A stretch of DNA of 64,000 nt, taken from the NCBI GenBank assembly GCA_034008185.1, contig CM067085.1:54494602-54558601 (forward strand). Reading direction: 5' to 3'. The stretch's first letter is position 1; each line of letters starts with the position of its first letter. This document shows positions 1 to 21,950 of this stretch, piece by piece. Below the pieces are notes generated by a model. The model saw only the letters and a list, made by a program, of their open reading frames with translations. It did not search any database and was not told the DNA's origin. The position numbers and the translations under genes are program-made. The DNA comes from Gorsachius magnificus. Lineage: Eukaryota > Chordata > Aves > Pelecaniformes > Ardeidae.

Positions 1-9685
<9,685 letters not shown>

Positions 9686-9686
9686 A

Positions 9687-9773
9687 CCAATAGGATGGGC
9701 GCTCATTAGCATACTCCGGTGACGGCGGGGGAACCTCCGCGTGCCGACCAATGGAAGCCCCGGCATTAGCGTA
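9687..9773. promoter_or_regulatory. KCNT2: Duplicated CCAAT + CATTAGC(A/G)TA promoter module
   Basis: Two copies of the same arrangement. CCAAT at 9687-9691 is followed by CATTAGCATA at 9704-9713; CCAAT at 9748-9752 is followed by CATTAGCGTA at 9764-9773. Spacing between elements is 17 and 16 bp. CCAAT boxes bind NF-Y; the ATTAGCAT core resembles an octamer/homeodomain site. The copies are 60-61 bp apart and sit just upstream of the KCNT2 5'UTR in the CpG island. Confidence 0.6.
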
Positions 9774-10908
9774 CCGGGCAGGAGGAGAGGGGCGCGCCTG
9801 ACCCTCGGGGCGGCGGTTTGGCGGCCCCACCGAGTCTCCGCGGGTCTCCCGTGCCCCCGCACGCCGCGGCAGGGCAGGGGACTCCGTGGGGGTGGTACCG
9901 TGCAGTACCCACTTTGGGCATGCAGAACGCACTCGGCTGGAGGAGCCGCCCCGCACCCCGAGCACCAGCGCGGTCCCAGCCCCTTCTTTGAGGGGATTCA
10001 TGGGGGGTCCCTCACAAGCCTTCCTCCTACAGTCAGCAACCTCCTCTTGTACCACCTGGGGCTTCCTCAGAAGTACTTTTCTGTAGGCCCCGAAATTTGA
10101 AAAATGCGGTATTTCATCTGGCGAGCTCTAGGTAGCCACCGAGCAGACGTCACCTTGCTGATGGTAGGTCGTCTGAGCGTACTGGGGTCTTTCATAACTT
10201 TGCTCCTTGCAGTCAGGTATATGTGGTTAGTGATGCATGTCTGATGCTGTTTTGTGCCAGCTCCTGAAATCTCAGGTGCAAACGTGGTAAGCCACTGGTC
10301 AATTTCCACTTTTAAGTAATTGAGGATTTGTTGTACCTATCAGGAGTGGTGGCACAGGCCCTGTAAAAATACAGGGAAGTTGAATTGGTCCAATTGTAGG
10401 CAATTCATGAAAGTGGGAGATGCTTTAGACAGTATTTGAATTTCTTATGTGGCTGATGAAGCGCGCATTACTGATACAATGATTTGTTTGAATTCTGCCA
10501 CCGAACTGAAATACTGGATAATGGGTTTTAGGTTTGCTCTTAAAGGTCCACTGTAATCTAGACTAACTGTCACACTTAGCATCTAATACCCCAGTTCTGG
10601 TGAATGTAAATATTACTACATTTTTGCAACCTGTCATGATTTGCCTTCTTGGATTAGGTCTTCACCTAAACTATTCAGTCATAGCATTCATTTCCTAGAA
10701 TGAAGTCATGTGCACTCTTAACACTGGTGCAGTTTTTAGATGTAGATTTTGCTTGATCAGAGGCTGAGTGATAAATGAGAAGTTACTTCCTAAATGCAGT
10801 TTAGATACCACATATTTAATTAGGCGCATGCATTCACACTGTGTATTGAAGAGTGAACCTTCTATTTTCCATCCAGTTGAATTTCCATGTAGAAGGTAAG
10901 CTAGTTAA

Positions 10909-10938
10909 AAGCTGATACGGCACATACAGTATCAGCTT
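10909..10938. repeat. Perfect 10-bp inverted repeat (hairpin)
   Basis: AAGCTGATAC, a 10-nt loop, then GTATCAGCTT. The arms pair perfectly. TTAA occurs just outside each arm. No surrounding element explains it. Confidence 0.6.
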
Positions 10939-13021
10939 AAGTATGGCGGCCTGGAGTGTACCACGTAATAACGTGCCCTGCTGAGAATCCAGTTCTGACC
11001 TTCATGCTCTGATGGGAAGACTTCTACAGGTAATCGACAGGTAGTCCAATTCAGGACTTGGTTTATCTCTGTTGTTGTTACAGGCAATGCATCTTTCCTT
11101 GCTTCTTTAGTACAGAGTTCTTATGCATAGCTTCTCTGATTGCTGTTTCTTTAGGGAGATGCAATGCTGTATCCCAGGACCTGTAAAATGCTGGGATCGC
11201 TGCGTTATGATGCTTACCCTTTTTCACAGGTTGCTGCATTCAGCGTTTACAATGTGCTTCTCAGAAAGGCTTGTTAGTTGAAGCAAAACAGGTACACATA
11301 TGTAGCCAGAGTTCAAAGGTAACTCACTCTTTGCTTTGGCTGATACGGGGAATAAATAAAACACTGAATTACCCCTCTGCCATATTCTTGCCAGTTTACC
11401 ATGCTGTGTTCAGAGGTCAGAGCTCTCTAAAAGTCTAATTTAAAAAAAAAAAAAAAAAGTCCAGGATCTATCTTCTTTAGAATATTTGTTACATGCAGCC
11501 AATTTTTCCTTTCTTGGCTGCTTCTTCGCTGTCTCTTCAAAGAAAACATTGTTTCCTCTCTCTACCTGGGTATCTTTTCATCTTGCCAGAACTTGAGGTG
11601 GGGTGGAGCCTGTATATTACTATGGTTTGTTATAAAAGTAAAGTACTTAGGCTAACCGTAGTCCTTTTCCAAAGTCTGTGAATCAGTTAGGAAATCAATG
11701 GTACTTCTGCTGTATCTTCTAGCAGCCTCATTGATTTTCCCACCTTAATTGATTAACTTTTGTTTTCATACTTGAGGAGCTAAGTAGCAGCAGAAGCTTT
11801 TGCACTTTTTCTACCACGGGAATGCATTTCAGAATGCTAATAGCTGACTGGTAAACTAGCAACCTGGTAAATAGTTGAGCAGAGGTAATAGAAAGCAAAT
11901 TCATAACTGAAACTATAGCCATGCAATTTATACAGAAGCTTAATTTTGTGCTTCTAAGTAATATAAACTCTTTGCACTATAAAATTCACTGTGTTTTTAC
12001 ATGCCTGACAGTATGAGGCCTGGTCAGTCTGCAAAGCTCTAAGTATATAAAATTGGACAGAGATGGGATTTTAGTTTGCTAAATCTAATATTTTGATTAG
12101 CAACTCAAAACACCTGGAAAATGTATGTCTTGAAGGTGGGGAGATGCTGAATCATCCGCTTGGAGACAGATGCTGTTACATATGCACTATTGTACTGGGT
12201 CACTATGCTCAAGCTAGGCATTCCTTCTGCTGTGTTTGCGTGTTAAAGAAAAGCTGTGAGCCACGCTGAGTTCTTTCGAGGAACAAATGTAGGTTTGTAC
12301 TCTCGCAAAGACTGGCCCTGAGATATGTCAGAAGCATCTGTGGTCTTGACTTGGAGACTGAAAATAGACTTTAATGAATCTCTTTTTTTCTTTTTTTTTT
12401 CTTTTTTTTTTTTTTTAAACTGGCTAGATGTAGGTGGGCAACTCTTTCCAAGTACTGAACTCTGAAGTTTGGGAGAGAGAGGAGGGGTAAGAACTATGTT
12501 ATTGAGTTTATTGCTAGTGATTGGATATAAATTTTGGATAATACTGAGTTACAGAAAGAACAAAAAAAGTATTTAGGTTTCCTTCTTAGGCTACTTATTT
12601 TTTTGATGGTGTATTGGTAAAATGGGCTGGCACAATGCAAATGGCTTCTGGACTTTTTGAACAGTTGCAGTGTATATGGAGGTATACATAGGTTATTAAT
12701 ACTGTTCTTAATTCAGGATGTTCTGCCCTTCTATCTAAATCTGAATTATGCATTCTACTGTGATAAAGTAAATCAGTTTATTGGGTTAGTTTTTTATATT
12801 TTCCTCAAAAAGCTTGTAAGGTTTTCTTTATTATTAATCAGTTTAATTATTGACACTCCCTGGGAAATACTTTACTGTTGGAATTGATACCTAAAAGTAT
12901 TCAGGTAAATCAAAGCCAAAACCGACTGCACGGAGGTAGAGAAGAATCTCCCCCAAGGTAAACTGGTGAATTTCACGCTCTCGAAGGGTTGATGGTCCTC
13001 TGCAGTGTGGTGCTAAAATAG

Positions 13022-13065
13022 TCCTACCAGACACGGTTTTTACTCCTACCAGATACGGTTTTTAC
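13022..13065 (+). repeat. 22-bp tandem duplication (two copies)
   Basis: Two adjacent 22-bp units differ at one base (ACCAGACACGG versus ACCAGATACGG). A simple local duplication with no associated gene. Confidence 0.8.
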
Positions 13066-15939
13066 TCCGGTTCCCTCCATTGCTTTTCAGTTGTGCACCA
13101 TGACTCAGAGTCTTGCCTTCCCCAGCTGATAAGCCTATCATGCTAACTATTGTTTGTATTCTCCTAAATAATTTTATGAGATTGTAGTTGGGGTAAGAAA
13201 GAACACTGGTGAAGATAAACTTTTAAAACAAAAGGTGAAGAAGGATGAGGCATTTATGAAGCAAATGCACACTAAATCCTTTTACACCGTTGTGTAATGA
13301 GAGTAACTTGCACTTACTGTCCTTTCAAGAAAGGCAATCTAACATTGTCTGGATGGGATTCAGTTAACTCTCTAAGCAGGCATACATAAGACACTTACTG
13401 TGAGGAGTAGTCTAGGCTGCAGTGAAAAACAGTAAGTGGAAATGCCTTCTTTGCAAAGTTTACATGCTTTCTGCTATTTGTCTGTTGGTGCTAGTGAAGG
13501 GTTAGGCAGGCTGAAGAACTGATCGAATGAAAAATAAATGAATACAACTCAAGCTCATTTTGAGGCTTTTTCCCATGCGCTCACTTTGTAATTTTTTTTT
13601 CCCATAATTAAGAAGTAGCTGGATGTTTATGTCACTAAACTTTGGAACTGTCATATTTCTTCACGCTGATCAATTCTCACTTGAGTGTATCTGTGTGGTT
13701 TTGGGTTTAAGACTAGAACTGGGAACTAGAGTACTGGCAGCACTGGGAAGCACACAAGACAGGTCTACAGCTTTGCCAGCTAAATAGAATATTTAGGGAC
13801 TCAGCATTCACAGTTCAAAAGGGGTTTAAATTTTCGGCAAAAGAGTGTCTTGCTGAAAAATATTCTCTCGGAAAACAGTTTCAGCACTGAAAAAGGTATA
13901 CTCCTCAGTTAGAAAACAACTTTTTTTTCTTTTTAAGAATCTGTAGCTGTTTCTTTTTTTCTTTTTTTGGCCTGGCTTTCAGACCATCAACTCCAAAAGC
14001 AGTCTCAAATCCAAAGTGTAGGACATAGATGCCTTACAGGACTAAAGTTAGGCATGCTGGACTGGGAGCCACAGCATTCTGCAGTCTGAATGGATCTGAG
14101 AGGCTAAATCAAATCAATAGCAAAAACTGGTGAGAGGTGTGTTTTGAAGACTCTCCCTCTTTGCCTACCGTGATGTAGAACTGCTATTTAGTGATGTGAC
14201 TAAAAGTATATGACTGAAAACTACATCAGTGTGAAATGGTTATCTAGAGGATGCCTTAATGGATTTAAGCTTTTAAGCTCGTTGACTGAAATTTTGACTT
14301 TTTAAAATATATGTCCAAAAAGCATATGTATCACCACTGTGTACTAATAATACTTGGTAATCAGCATAGCTTAGGCCAAGTGGGTTCCTGTTGAGTTGCA
14401 AGAGGGCAAAATGACCTTTAAGTGTTGGTTATAGCCTTCTATTTTACCCTTACCCACTACTTGTGCTTCTTGAGGTTGATGGAAAGCAAAGGGATATTAC
14501 TGAGCAGGGCAACATTTATAGGGCCCACAGTACTTAGAGATTGTAATTTTAGATCTTTGCATCCACAATATCTAGTTCTTGTGCATTTATGTCGTATAAT
14601 CTAACATGCATTTCTTCTTAGACCCATCATTTTGTGTGTCAGTTACTGCTTCGATAAGGGCAGCCTTTTTTACCTTCCCCATTTTTGTGACCGTAACACC
14701 ATATCTGTTAGACCAAAGGCCGACTACTTATTTCCATTTCAATTCCAAGGACTGCCTGGACTGTGCCTTATTCCTTTGTGTCATTTCCTATTCAGATGAT
14801 TACTTCTGTCTTGCATCTTTCCCTAATACTCTCTGTTCCCACACATTATAATTTGAAAGCATCATCATCTTCTTACTTCTCCCTTGCTGCGAAAGAATTG
14901 CCACTGCAATGCTACTCTTCTTTTTCACATCCTTTTCTCTAAAAGAACTTGCTAGTGAGTTAGGTCAACATGAGCATATCGGGTTTGTCCCTTCTTTAAA
15001 TGTATGTTTGTTAGAGCTTACTAGATTCTTGGCTGTTAGGGATGAGGCCCATTTTTGGTTCATTTCGAACCTTACAGTACAGTCTGGGGGTCTGAGTACT
15101 ACCATAGCATAAGTAATAAATATGTTGTCCAGTAAGTTTCTGCAGTGTTTCTGCAGAAAGAAATACTTGTGTCATCTCTTTGCTAGGTACCTGGGTTGTG
15201 TGCTGGAGTAGTAACAGGAATAGTTGATGATAATTTTAATTGTCCTTTAAGAAAGCACAGCCACTGGGGGAATACTACTAATACATAATGAAACTTTTAA
15301 AAAAAACTAGTAATCATAATTTTCTACAAGCTGCAGCTTCCTCCATGTGTTTTTTCCAAAAGAAGTATTTCTAAACAAATCTTGCTGTTCTTACATACCT
15401 TTAAATCTTTAATGATCTTATTTACTTTTTATTGTGCATTTTGATTTTGCGTATCTCTTCATTTTACCGTCTGATACACCTTCCAGAGTAAAATGCTGGA
15501 TGTTTGGAATTAAATTTCAGGGAAAAGTGTTCTTGGAGTCCTCCTATCTTTCCATTTGGTGCCTATTTTTTAAATGACTGTGCAGTAGCAGGCTGGCGCA
15601 AAAGGTTTGATAGTGATTCAGAAACAGTAGCAGACTGAAATAGCCCAAAGTGAGAACAGAATTTTAAGGTCACTGTAAAGCTGCAAAGCTAGGGCAGAAC
15701 GAGAAATGTGAGGATATTTGATAATTCCTGTGAAAGCATTAAAAAAGAATTGGAGATGGTTTGGGGGTTTGGGGCATGTATCTAATTGAACTGAAGTCTT
15801 GGTAGGTAAGGGGGCATGTTTTCCATAGCCTGGTGAGTATGACGCTGTACTGCAAGCATGATCCTTATAAGGCTGGTTCAGACACAGGGTACACAATATG
15901 ACCTGATCTTTATATTCTTATATGCTGAACCATCATACC

Positions 15940-16620
15940 TGTCACAGATGGAGTGAGAGGGAGGCAAAAATAATATAGTTTATTGGTGTAAAACAGTGAG
16001 TTAACAAAGTTCAGTGGTAAATGCAACAATAGTTCATAAGATTCGGTGGCAAGGTACACTTCATTATTTACTGCATAGAGGACAGGGTCAGGCAAAACTG
16101 TCAGGGAGACCCTCCTGTTGAGTCATGAGGTTCAGAAAAGATCCCCTTGCTTTCTGAACTCCTTCCTCAGAGAGGAGTCTACGTGCGGCTGGATCCAGTC
16201 CTAGTCCCAGACTTGGTCAACGGTTTATGTCTAAAGGATTATATATGTGCAATCAAGCCTTTACGTCACTTAGCTAAGATTTCAAAGTTTAGCATGCTGT
16301 TAGCCACTTACCGAGAATCTGTTGCAGTAAGGAATCTCTCAACCTCGAGGAGTAACCTTGAGAGGTGTCTCTGCTCAAGGGGAGATCCTGGCATGCAGCC
16401 CGCTGCCGTGCAGGAGAGCTCAAAGGGCTCTTGGACTGCTCACCATTTATGGGGGTAAGATAGTTGGCTCATAGTCATATTTGCATACTGACCACTGTGC
16501 TTAGGTGGGCATATTCCACAATAGCCCTTGGCTATTGTATTGTTATCTGTCTCCCCCCACATCCAGTGGGTGCATCCTTCACGACCAGACACATCTATCA
16601 CCACCGACACAAGTGGTTAT
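15940..16620 (-). mobile_element. Putative solo LTR (endogenous retrovirus-like), boundaries uncertain
   Basis: The plus-strand start TGTCACAG would be the CA-terminated 3' end of an LTR read on the minus strand. On that strand an AATAAA signal lies about 40 bp before this end, as in an R-U5 layout. The text resembles bird LTR consensus sequence as I recall it. I could not find the other terminus or a target-site duplication, so the right boundary is a guess. No viral gene is present. Confidence 0.4.
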
Positions 16621-19600
16621 CACTTGAAAGAGGTCAAGGGGGGGGAGTCGGAGGCAAGGGGGGAGCACACTGCCACAAGAGCACAGATCCAAAAAGGAGC
16701 AGCATCCACTTCAGGGCTACCCATGGTCCTGGTGCACCACAGTCCTCTGACATCTCTGGTGACCTGGAAGGAAACTGTAGGAACAAGAGGAATAGCAGCA
16801 CTGCACAGAGGAGAGAGGGCTGGTGGGGAAATGGTGATAACCTCTGAATTGCCTTCCAGTAAATCTCCACTTGGCTGCGAGTAGGAGGATTTCATTTAAA
16901 ACTAGAGATACTGACAGCTACATTTATATAGGAGAGCGTCTTTTTTTTTTTTTTTCAAAGAACACCTTTTCAAGTAATTTTCACTTTGCTTTTGAGTACA
17001 GAGCACCAAGGCAAGAGAATGAGATGGTACTTAACAGTAATAGCAGAAGTGTGGTACAGAATACTTTTAGAATTGGATGTCATATGTCTCCTGTCATTGC
17101 TGCAAAACTCTACCTGAACACGTGCTGTTATCCAATTTGCATTAGAATACGCTGAAGGAATATTCAAAGAATTCCTAATATTGTTTTTCTGTTTGCAAGG
17201 GTGCTCACATGGCCCATCCTTGGTAAAATGGCCTGAACAACAACAGCTGTTAAGATAGGAGGAATGTGAATTCAAGCATCCAAAACTGTCTGAGAGTGCA
17301 TATGCCACAGCTAATCATATTAAAGGGGATGACGACCATCAACCAGATTAAACAGTAACCAGGGACTTACAGAGTGAGTTTGAAACAAGGCTAGTGCCAA
17401 TTTGGAAAGAAGCATAAGGGACAAATTAAACTGTGTAACAGTAGGGAGAACAGCGGGAACAGAGCAAGCAGCCAAAACCAGACAAATTGGGTTTGATGCT
17501 TTTGTATGTTCACCCACTGGCATCAAAACCTCTGTCTGGGCCAGGCAGAACATTCTCCCTATGTGACTGCCAGCAGCCTGCATCCAGCTTGGGCAGTGAC
17601 AGTGCAGGGTGCAACGGGGACTCACAACCGGGTGTGCGTATGTGACCTTGTGTGGTGCTTTCTCCCTGGTGTTTGTGTTGGCAGGTTGTGAGGCACAGCA
17701 CAGGTACACATTAAGCACCCACATCTCCTACAGAGGTATGGGTGAGAGAGGGACTGTATGTATAACCATGGGTGGGTAGGTGCGCAGCTTTGTGTGCATG
17801 GTTAGAACCTTGGGGGATTAGCAAAGAAAGGTCATTTACTAATTTGTTAGGTGTTTATTAGCATTTTGTCTATTAACAGTCTTATCTGTTGTATTGCTGA
17901 TACTGAACCTGAATAGTTCACTGATTGCCAGCTAATTATGTGCTATTAATAAATCAATAGACCAGTTTGTCATTCAGTTTAAGTGAATTGTGCAGTTCTT
18001 CCCTGTCACACCATTAGGTTGTAATTGTAGATATTACGTGATGCATAATGTCATTGTGAGTTAGAGAAGTTGTCTGCCAGTGGGAGGAGAGACAACTGTT
18101 GACAATGAAAAGATAACCTCACTATTAATATAGTGGGATAGGACCCTTTCATGAAGATTTTTGGGCAAAACAGTGACTGGTTCTAGAATTCTGTGGGCTC
18201 TAATGATATCATTAAACTCAAGTGTGACAGCAAGCATGCCATTAGAACATGCTGAAATTATACTGGTCAGAGATGCTATTCCAGCAGTGACTAACTAAGC
18301 TCCTATTACTGTCACCAATAGTTCTCTACTGGAAGACACTGACTTCCTCAGATTTGTCTTCCTAACACAAAATAGCTTCCAAACACTGTTCCCAAAGTCA
18401 TTCAGGTTTGAACAAACACTCTGAATTTTGATAATAAGCCTCCACGTTGAGCAGGGAATGAATAAAGTCTTGAGTAACTTGAGTAACACCATGACTGACT
18501 GTACTTTGCACAGGAATTTTGGACAAGATAACTTCCGTGGTCCCTTCCAACCTGAACTTTCCTATGATCCTGTATCTTGACATGTAGTTTTGCTAGTACA
18601 GGGAATATGTGGTGATGTTTTGGCTGTCTGGCTGTGCCCACAGCAATATTTCAGTGTGGTCACACTAGTTCTCAAAGCAATAGCTCTGCTCCTGTAGGTA
18701 AAATCCAGCTGCCTTTGGCTGCATAACTACTTAGATGTTTCTGCCTTTCCTATCAATTGGAGGTAAGGGTACTCTAGAGATGACTTTTTCTGCCTGCCTT
18801 AGAGGTCCTGAGGCATGGTTTTCCTATGCACTCTGTTTTGTTAGAGGCTGGAGATGACAAAGTAACTCAGACATAATTAAAGACATTAGTTTTGATTCAA
18901 TTAATAGCCCATGGAAGACGTGGGGAAGGGAAGAAAGATTAAGACCCTAATTTTATTTCCATTTGGTTAGGGTAAGTTTAATCAATGACTTAAGAGGCTC
19001 ACAAACACAAGACTGGAAAGGACTGAGTCTGGTCCCGTCCTTTGTGATCAAAGGTAGTTTCTTTGTTTAGGCCTACATTATGCCTATACAAAGATTACTT
19101 CAAAGCCTCACTATTTAAGTGAGTCTTCTAATTTTCAGCTTAAGTTTATATCTATCTGCTCTTGTGTGCTGATGTTATCTTTTAGCTGAAATATTTTTAA
19201 CATTGCCTTATTCAGAGAGTCAGTCAGGAAATTTATGGTAGATTTTCAATTCAGTTCCAGTTTTGGTTCAGCTGTAGCTGAAAGAATCTTTGACTGTGTT
19301 TCAAGCCTGTAATGATTTGGCAAGTGGTTTAATAACAAAAAAGCAGTTTGGTAAAATCTGAACCACTTTGAGCTTCATGACATCAGAAGATACAATGTCA
19401 AAACAGTCCTGAAATTAGAGAAATTCTAGAACCCATGCCTGCAGCATGGATTTTTACAGCTAATTGGTTTGAGCCACTGTCTCTCGGTTGGAATCTGAGT
19501 GCCTCCTAGCACTCTGCCTCAATGTCTTTCCTGCTGTCCGAGCTTCCCTCAGGGGTTAAGGAATTAGAAAGCAGCAGTGTCACTGATACAGCTGAAAAGC

Positions 19601-19678
19601 AGTTAGTACCACTGCTGTGACAGGGAGGGTTAAACTGTTTTAAGTTCCTCACCACTGCAAGGAAACTAGCTTTTGCAC
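16621..19678. other. Intergenic DNA between KCNT2 and CFH, middle part
   Basis: Mixed-composition DNA with a G-rich stretch near 16637-16662 and a T run near 16940. A CR1 3' scrap lies at 18518. Short ORFs here show no recognisable family. Confidence 0.55.
18518..18577 (+). mobile_element. CR1 LINE 3'-end fragment
   Basis: The sequence TTGGACAAGATAAC...GGTCCCTTCCAACCTGAAC...CCTATGATCCTGTA follows the CR1 3' tail (compare the intact copy at 50228-50283), with several substitutions. Only about 60 bp can be aligned by eye. Confidence 0.65.
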
Positions 19679-20250
19679 TGTCGTGGTTTAACCCGGCTGG
19701 CAACTAAGCACCACGCAGCCGCTCGCTCACTCCCCCCCCTCCCTCAGTGGGATGGGGGAGAGAATCGGGAAGGGGAAAAAAGGTTAGAGCTGAGGGCTGA
19801 GATAAAGACAGTTTAATAAGAGAAAATAATAATAATAGTAATAATGAGAATGATAACAAAATATACAGAATATACAAAACGAATGATGCACAATGCAATT
19901 GCTCACCACCCGCCGACCGATGCCCAGCCCGTCCCGAGCCGCGATCAGTACCCGAGCAGCGATCACTCCCCCCACGACCGACCGACCCACCAACCCCCCC
20001 GAGCATGATGTTATATGGTATGGAATAGCTCTTTGGACAGTTTGGGTCCTAGCTGTGCTGTACTCCCAGCTTGTTATGCACCTGGCCGAGCAGGAGAAGC
20101 TCAAAAAGTCCTTGAGCAGTCTGAGCACTGCTTGGCAACAACTAAAAACATCAGCGTGTTATCAACATTCTTCTAGTACTAAATCCAAAGCACAGCACTA
20201 TGCTAGCTTCTGTGAAGAAAATCAACTCTATCCCAGCCGAAACCAGGACA
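19679..20250 (-). mobile_element. Solo LTR of a bird endogenous retrovirus, copy A
   Basis: A 572-bp LTR. Plus-strand ends are TGTCGTGG and CCAGGACA, so read on the minus strand it runs TGTCCTGG...CCACGACA with TG...CA termini. An ATTAAA poly(A) signal (minus strand) lies near 19813. Flanking pentamers TGCAC (19674-19678) and TTCAC (20251-20255) differ at one base, consistent with a 5-bp target duplication. No gag, pol or env sequence is present. It ends about 1.5 kb upstream of the CFH TATA-like box. Internal ORFs are composition artefacts. Confidence 0.88.
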
Positions 20251-21762
20251 TTCACCCAGCAGCCCACTAGTACGGAAGCGTGCAAATGCGTGCCTGTACA
20301 GTAATGCAATAAGATCGGTGCAGAGAATACAAGTGGGACTGTCTTGGTGCAGTTAGAGCACTGCTGTGCGCAGCAGAACACGATTCCCTACCACAGAACA
20401 AAAGGAATTAAAGATTTTGTCAGTGAAGTTCTGTGGGGAGCTGTTTCTTAGAATTCAACTTAGGCAGGTGCAAAAACTATCTTTCTACTGATCAGGTATG
20501 CACCAGTAACTGCAAAATGGATGCAGAATGATCATCACAGGGTCATGGAGCAGATTGAGGGTTCATTCTCCATATATGAGTCACTTGGCAAGATAAAGGG
20601 GGAGGGAAAGAAGAGATGTTATACTGTCTGGAAGATTTCTTGTAGGTAAAACAGCTGAATGACAGTTTTCACTAAGACTATTCCTTAGAATTGGTAACTG
20701 AAAACACAGCCCAGGTCAAAGAAAAAAAAAAATTCTAGCTGCCTTTTGAGAGGAAAAAAATTTAACTGCTTTGGAATTCAGGTTTGATGTGAGATGTGTT
20801 CTCTAAACACACTCTTTATTATCCTGTATCAGTAGCCTAACTAAGCCAGTGGTTTAAAGGGTATGTTATGTGGTCTTTTGGGAGCACATACAAGATCGAT
20901 CTGTGTATACTCCATACCAGTCAGGCATCACCACTGTGGGGTATATAGTTTGCAGCCATTTTGTGTCAATCTTCTGAGAGCACATTTTACTCTTACATTT
21001 TTTTCCCTAGTTCTCAGTATCAAATAATTCTCTTCATATGATCTGTATTTCCACTGGAGTACACTTCTTATAAAGCCAAGATGTTTAATGAAAATATCAA
21101 TAAGGCTGTTGCTCACATGAGTCCACAAGGAGTTCCTCTGTTAGCCCAGTTTGCCATGTAGTTCTTCTTTTAGCACAAACTTTATTATTTTTCTTTGGAT
21201 AGTTCATTATCCACATTAGATTTCATCCACATCTTCTCCATCTTACCATTTCTCATGTGATGCCAAAACAAGTGCTTCAACATCACCTAGGTTTATTTAA
21301 TCAAGTATTTGATCAATTACATTTCCTTTGCTCTGGGTAGTTGGTTATCTTATATAAGAGCCAGCGGGTTAGTAAGTCACTTTGTATTTATGTCTGCTTT
21401 TTATTTCAATTGTTTTCAACATAGATCTTGAATGATATGCATATAGTAGAGAAGTTCATTTTTTTACACACATGTAATGTTAATTTCTGGTTTTTAACTA
21501 AGCATGGAAGACAAATCACATAATCGCAGAATAATTTATTTGTACAACATCTTTTGGATACCAAAAGAAATAAGCTTATCTGAGTATGGAAGGGATTAAT
21601 ATGAAAAAAAATTAGGTGTGATGTAAAAACAAGCAGACTGTAGGGAACCAAAATTGCCAGACATTTATTTATTTATTCATTTAGCAAAGTTTGGAGAGGA
21701 GAAAAAAAAAAAACACTTGTGTGTTGCAAGAGGATTAGGGGAAGTGATTGCTGAAATCAGAG
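20251..21762. other. CFH upstream region
   Basis: AT-rich DNA between LTR copy A and the presumed CFH core promoter. No gene seen. A CAAAGTTTG sequence near 21687 resembles an HNF4-type half site, which would suit a liver gene, but this is weak motif evidence. Confidence 0.5.
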
Positions 21763-21768
21763 TATAAA
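21763..21768 (+). promoter_or_regulatory. CFH: TATA-like box of CFH
   Basis: TATAAA (in AGTATAAATGC) lies 122 bp upstream of the favoured CFH start codon, which would put the transcription start near 21793. TGTTGCAAG at 21722-21730 looks like a C/EBP-type site. CFH is mainly expressed in liver and is acute-phase and interferon responsive in mammals; whether these motifs do that here is inference. Confidence 0.5.
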
Positions 21769-21889
21769 TGCTTTGCAAGGTCAGGCCCTGGAGCAGTTAG
21801 TGAGTAAAATAGGAGTGGAAATAACACAAAGCAAGCAAAGTAGTAGGCTACAGTACTAAATGTGTTTGCTGAGTTTCTGAATGTCTAGG

Positions 21890-21950
21890 ATGTCATTCCT
21901 GGGCTATACAACTCTGCTCTTATGTTGGCTATATTGTACTGCAGAAAGAG
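21890..21950 (+). CDS. CFH: CFH exon 1: signal peptide
   Basis: Encodes [20 protein letters not shown], a short hydrophobic signal sequence, then a phase 1 donor (GAG|GTAAGC). Another in-frame ATG at 21881 would add MSR; an in-frame TGA directly precedes it. I prefer 21890 because it has A at -3, while 21881 has T at -3. The 4.47-kb intron that follows holds solo LTR copy B and otherwise unremarkable AT-rich sequence. Confidence 0.88.

Larger units (their letters stand above)
9961..15939. other. Intergenic DNA between KCNT2 and CFH, left part
   Basis: AT-rich DNA with only short, non-homologous ORFs. It holds poly-A and poly-T runs (for example near 11443 and 12381-12416), a small perfect hairpin at 10909 and a 22-bp tandem duplication at 13022. 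No gene or recognisable full repeat seen. Confidence 0.6.

Noticed and set aside
19704..20128. ORFs of 100-125 codons near 19.7-20.3 kb
   Set aside because: They lie inside solo LTR copy A and reflect its simple-sequence and GC-rich parts.
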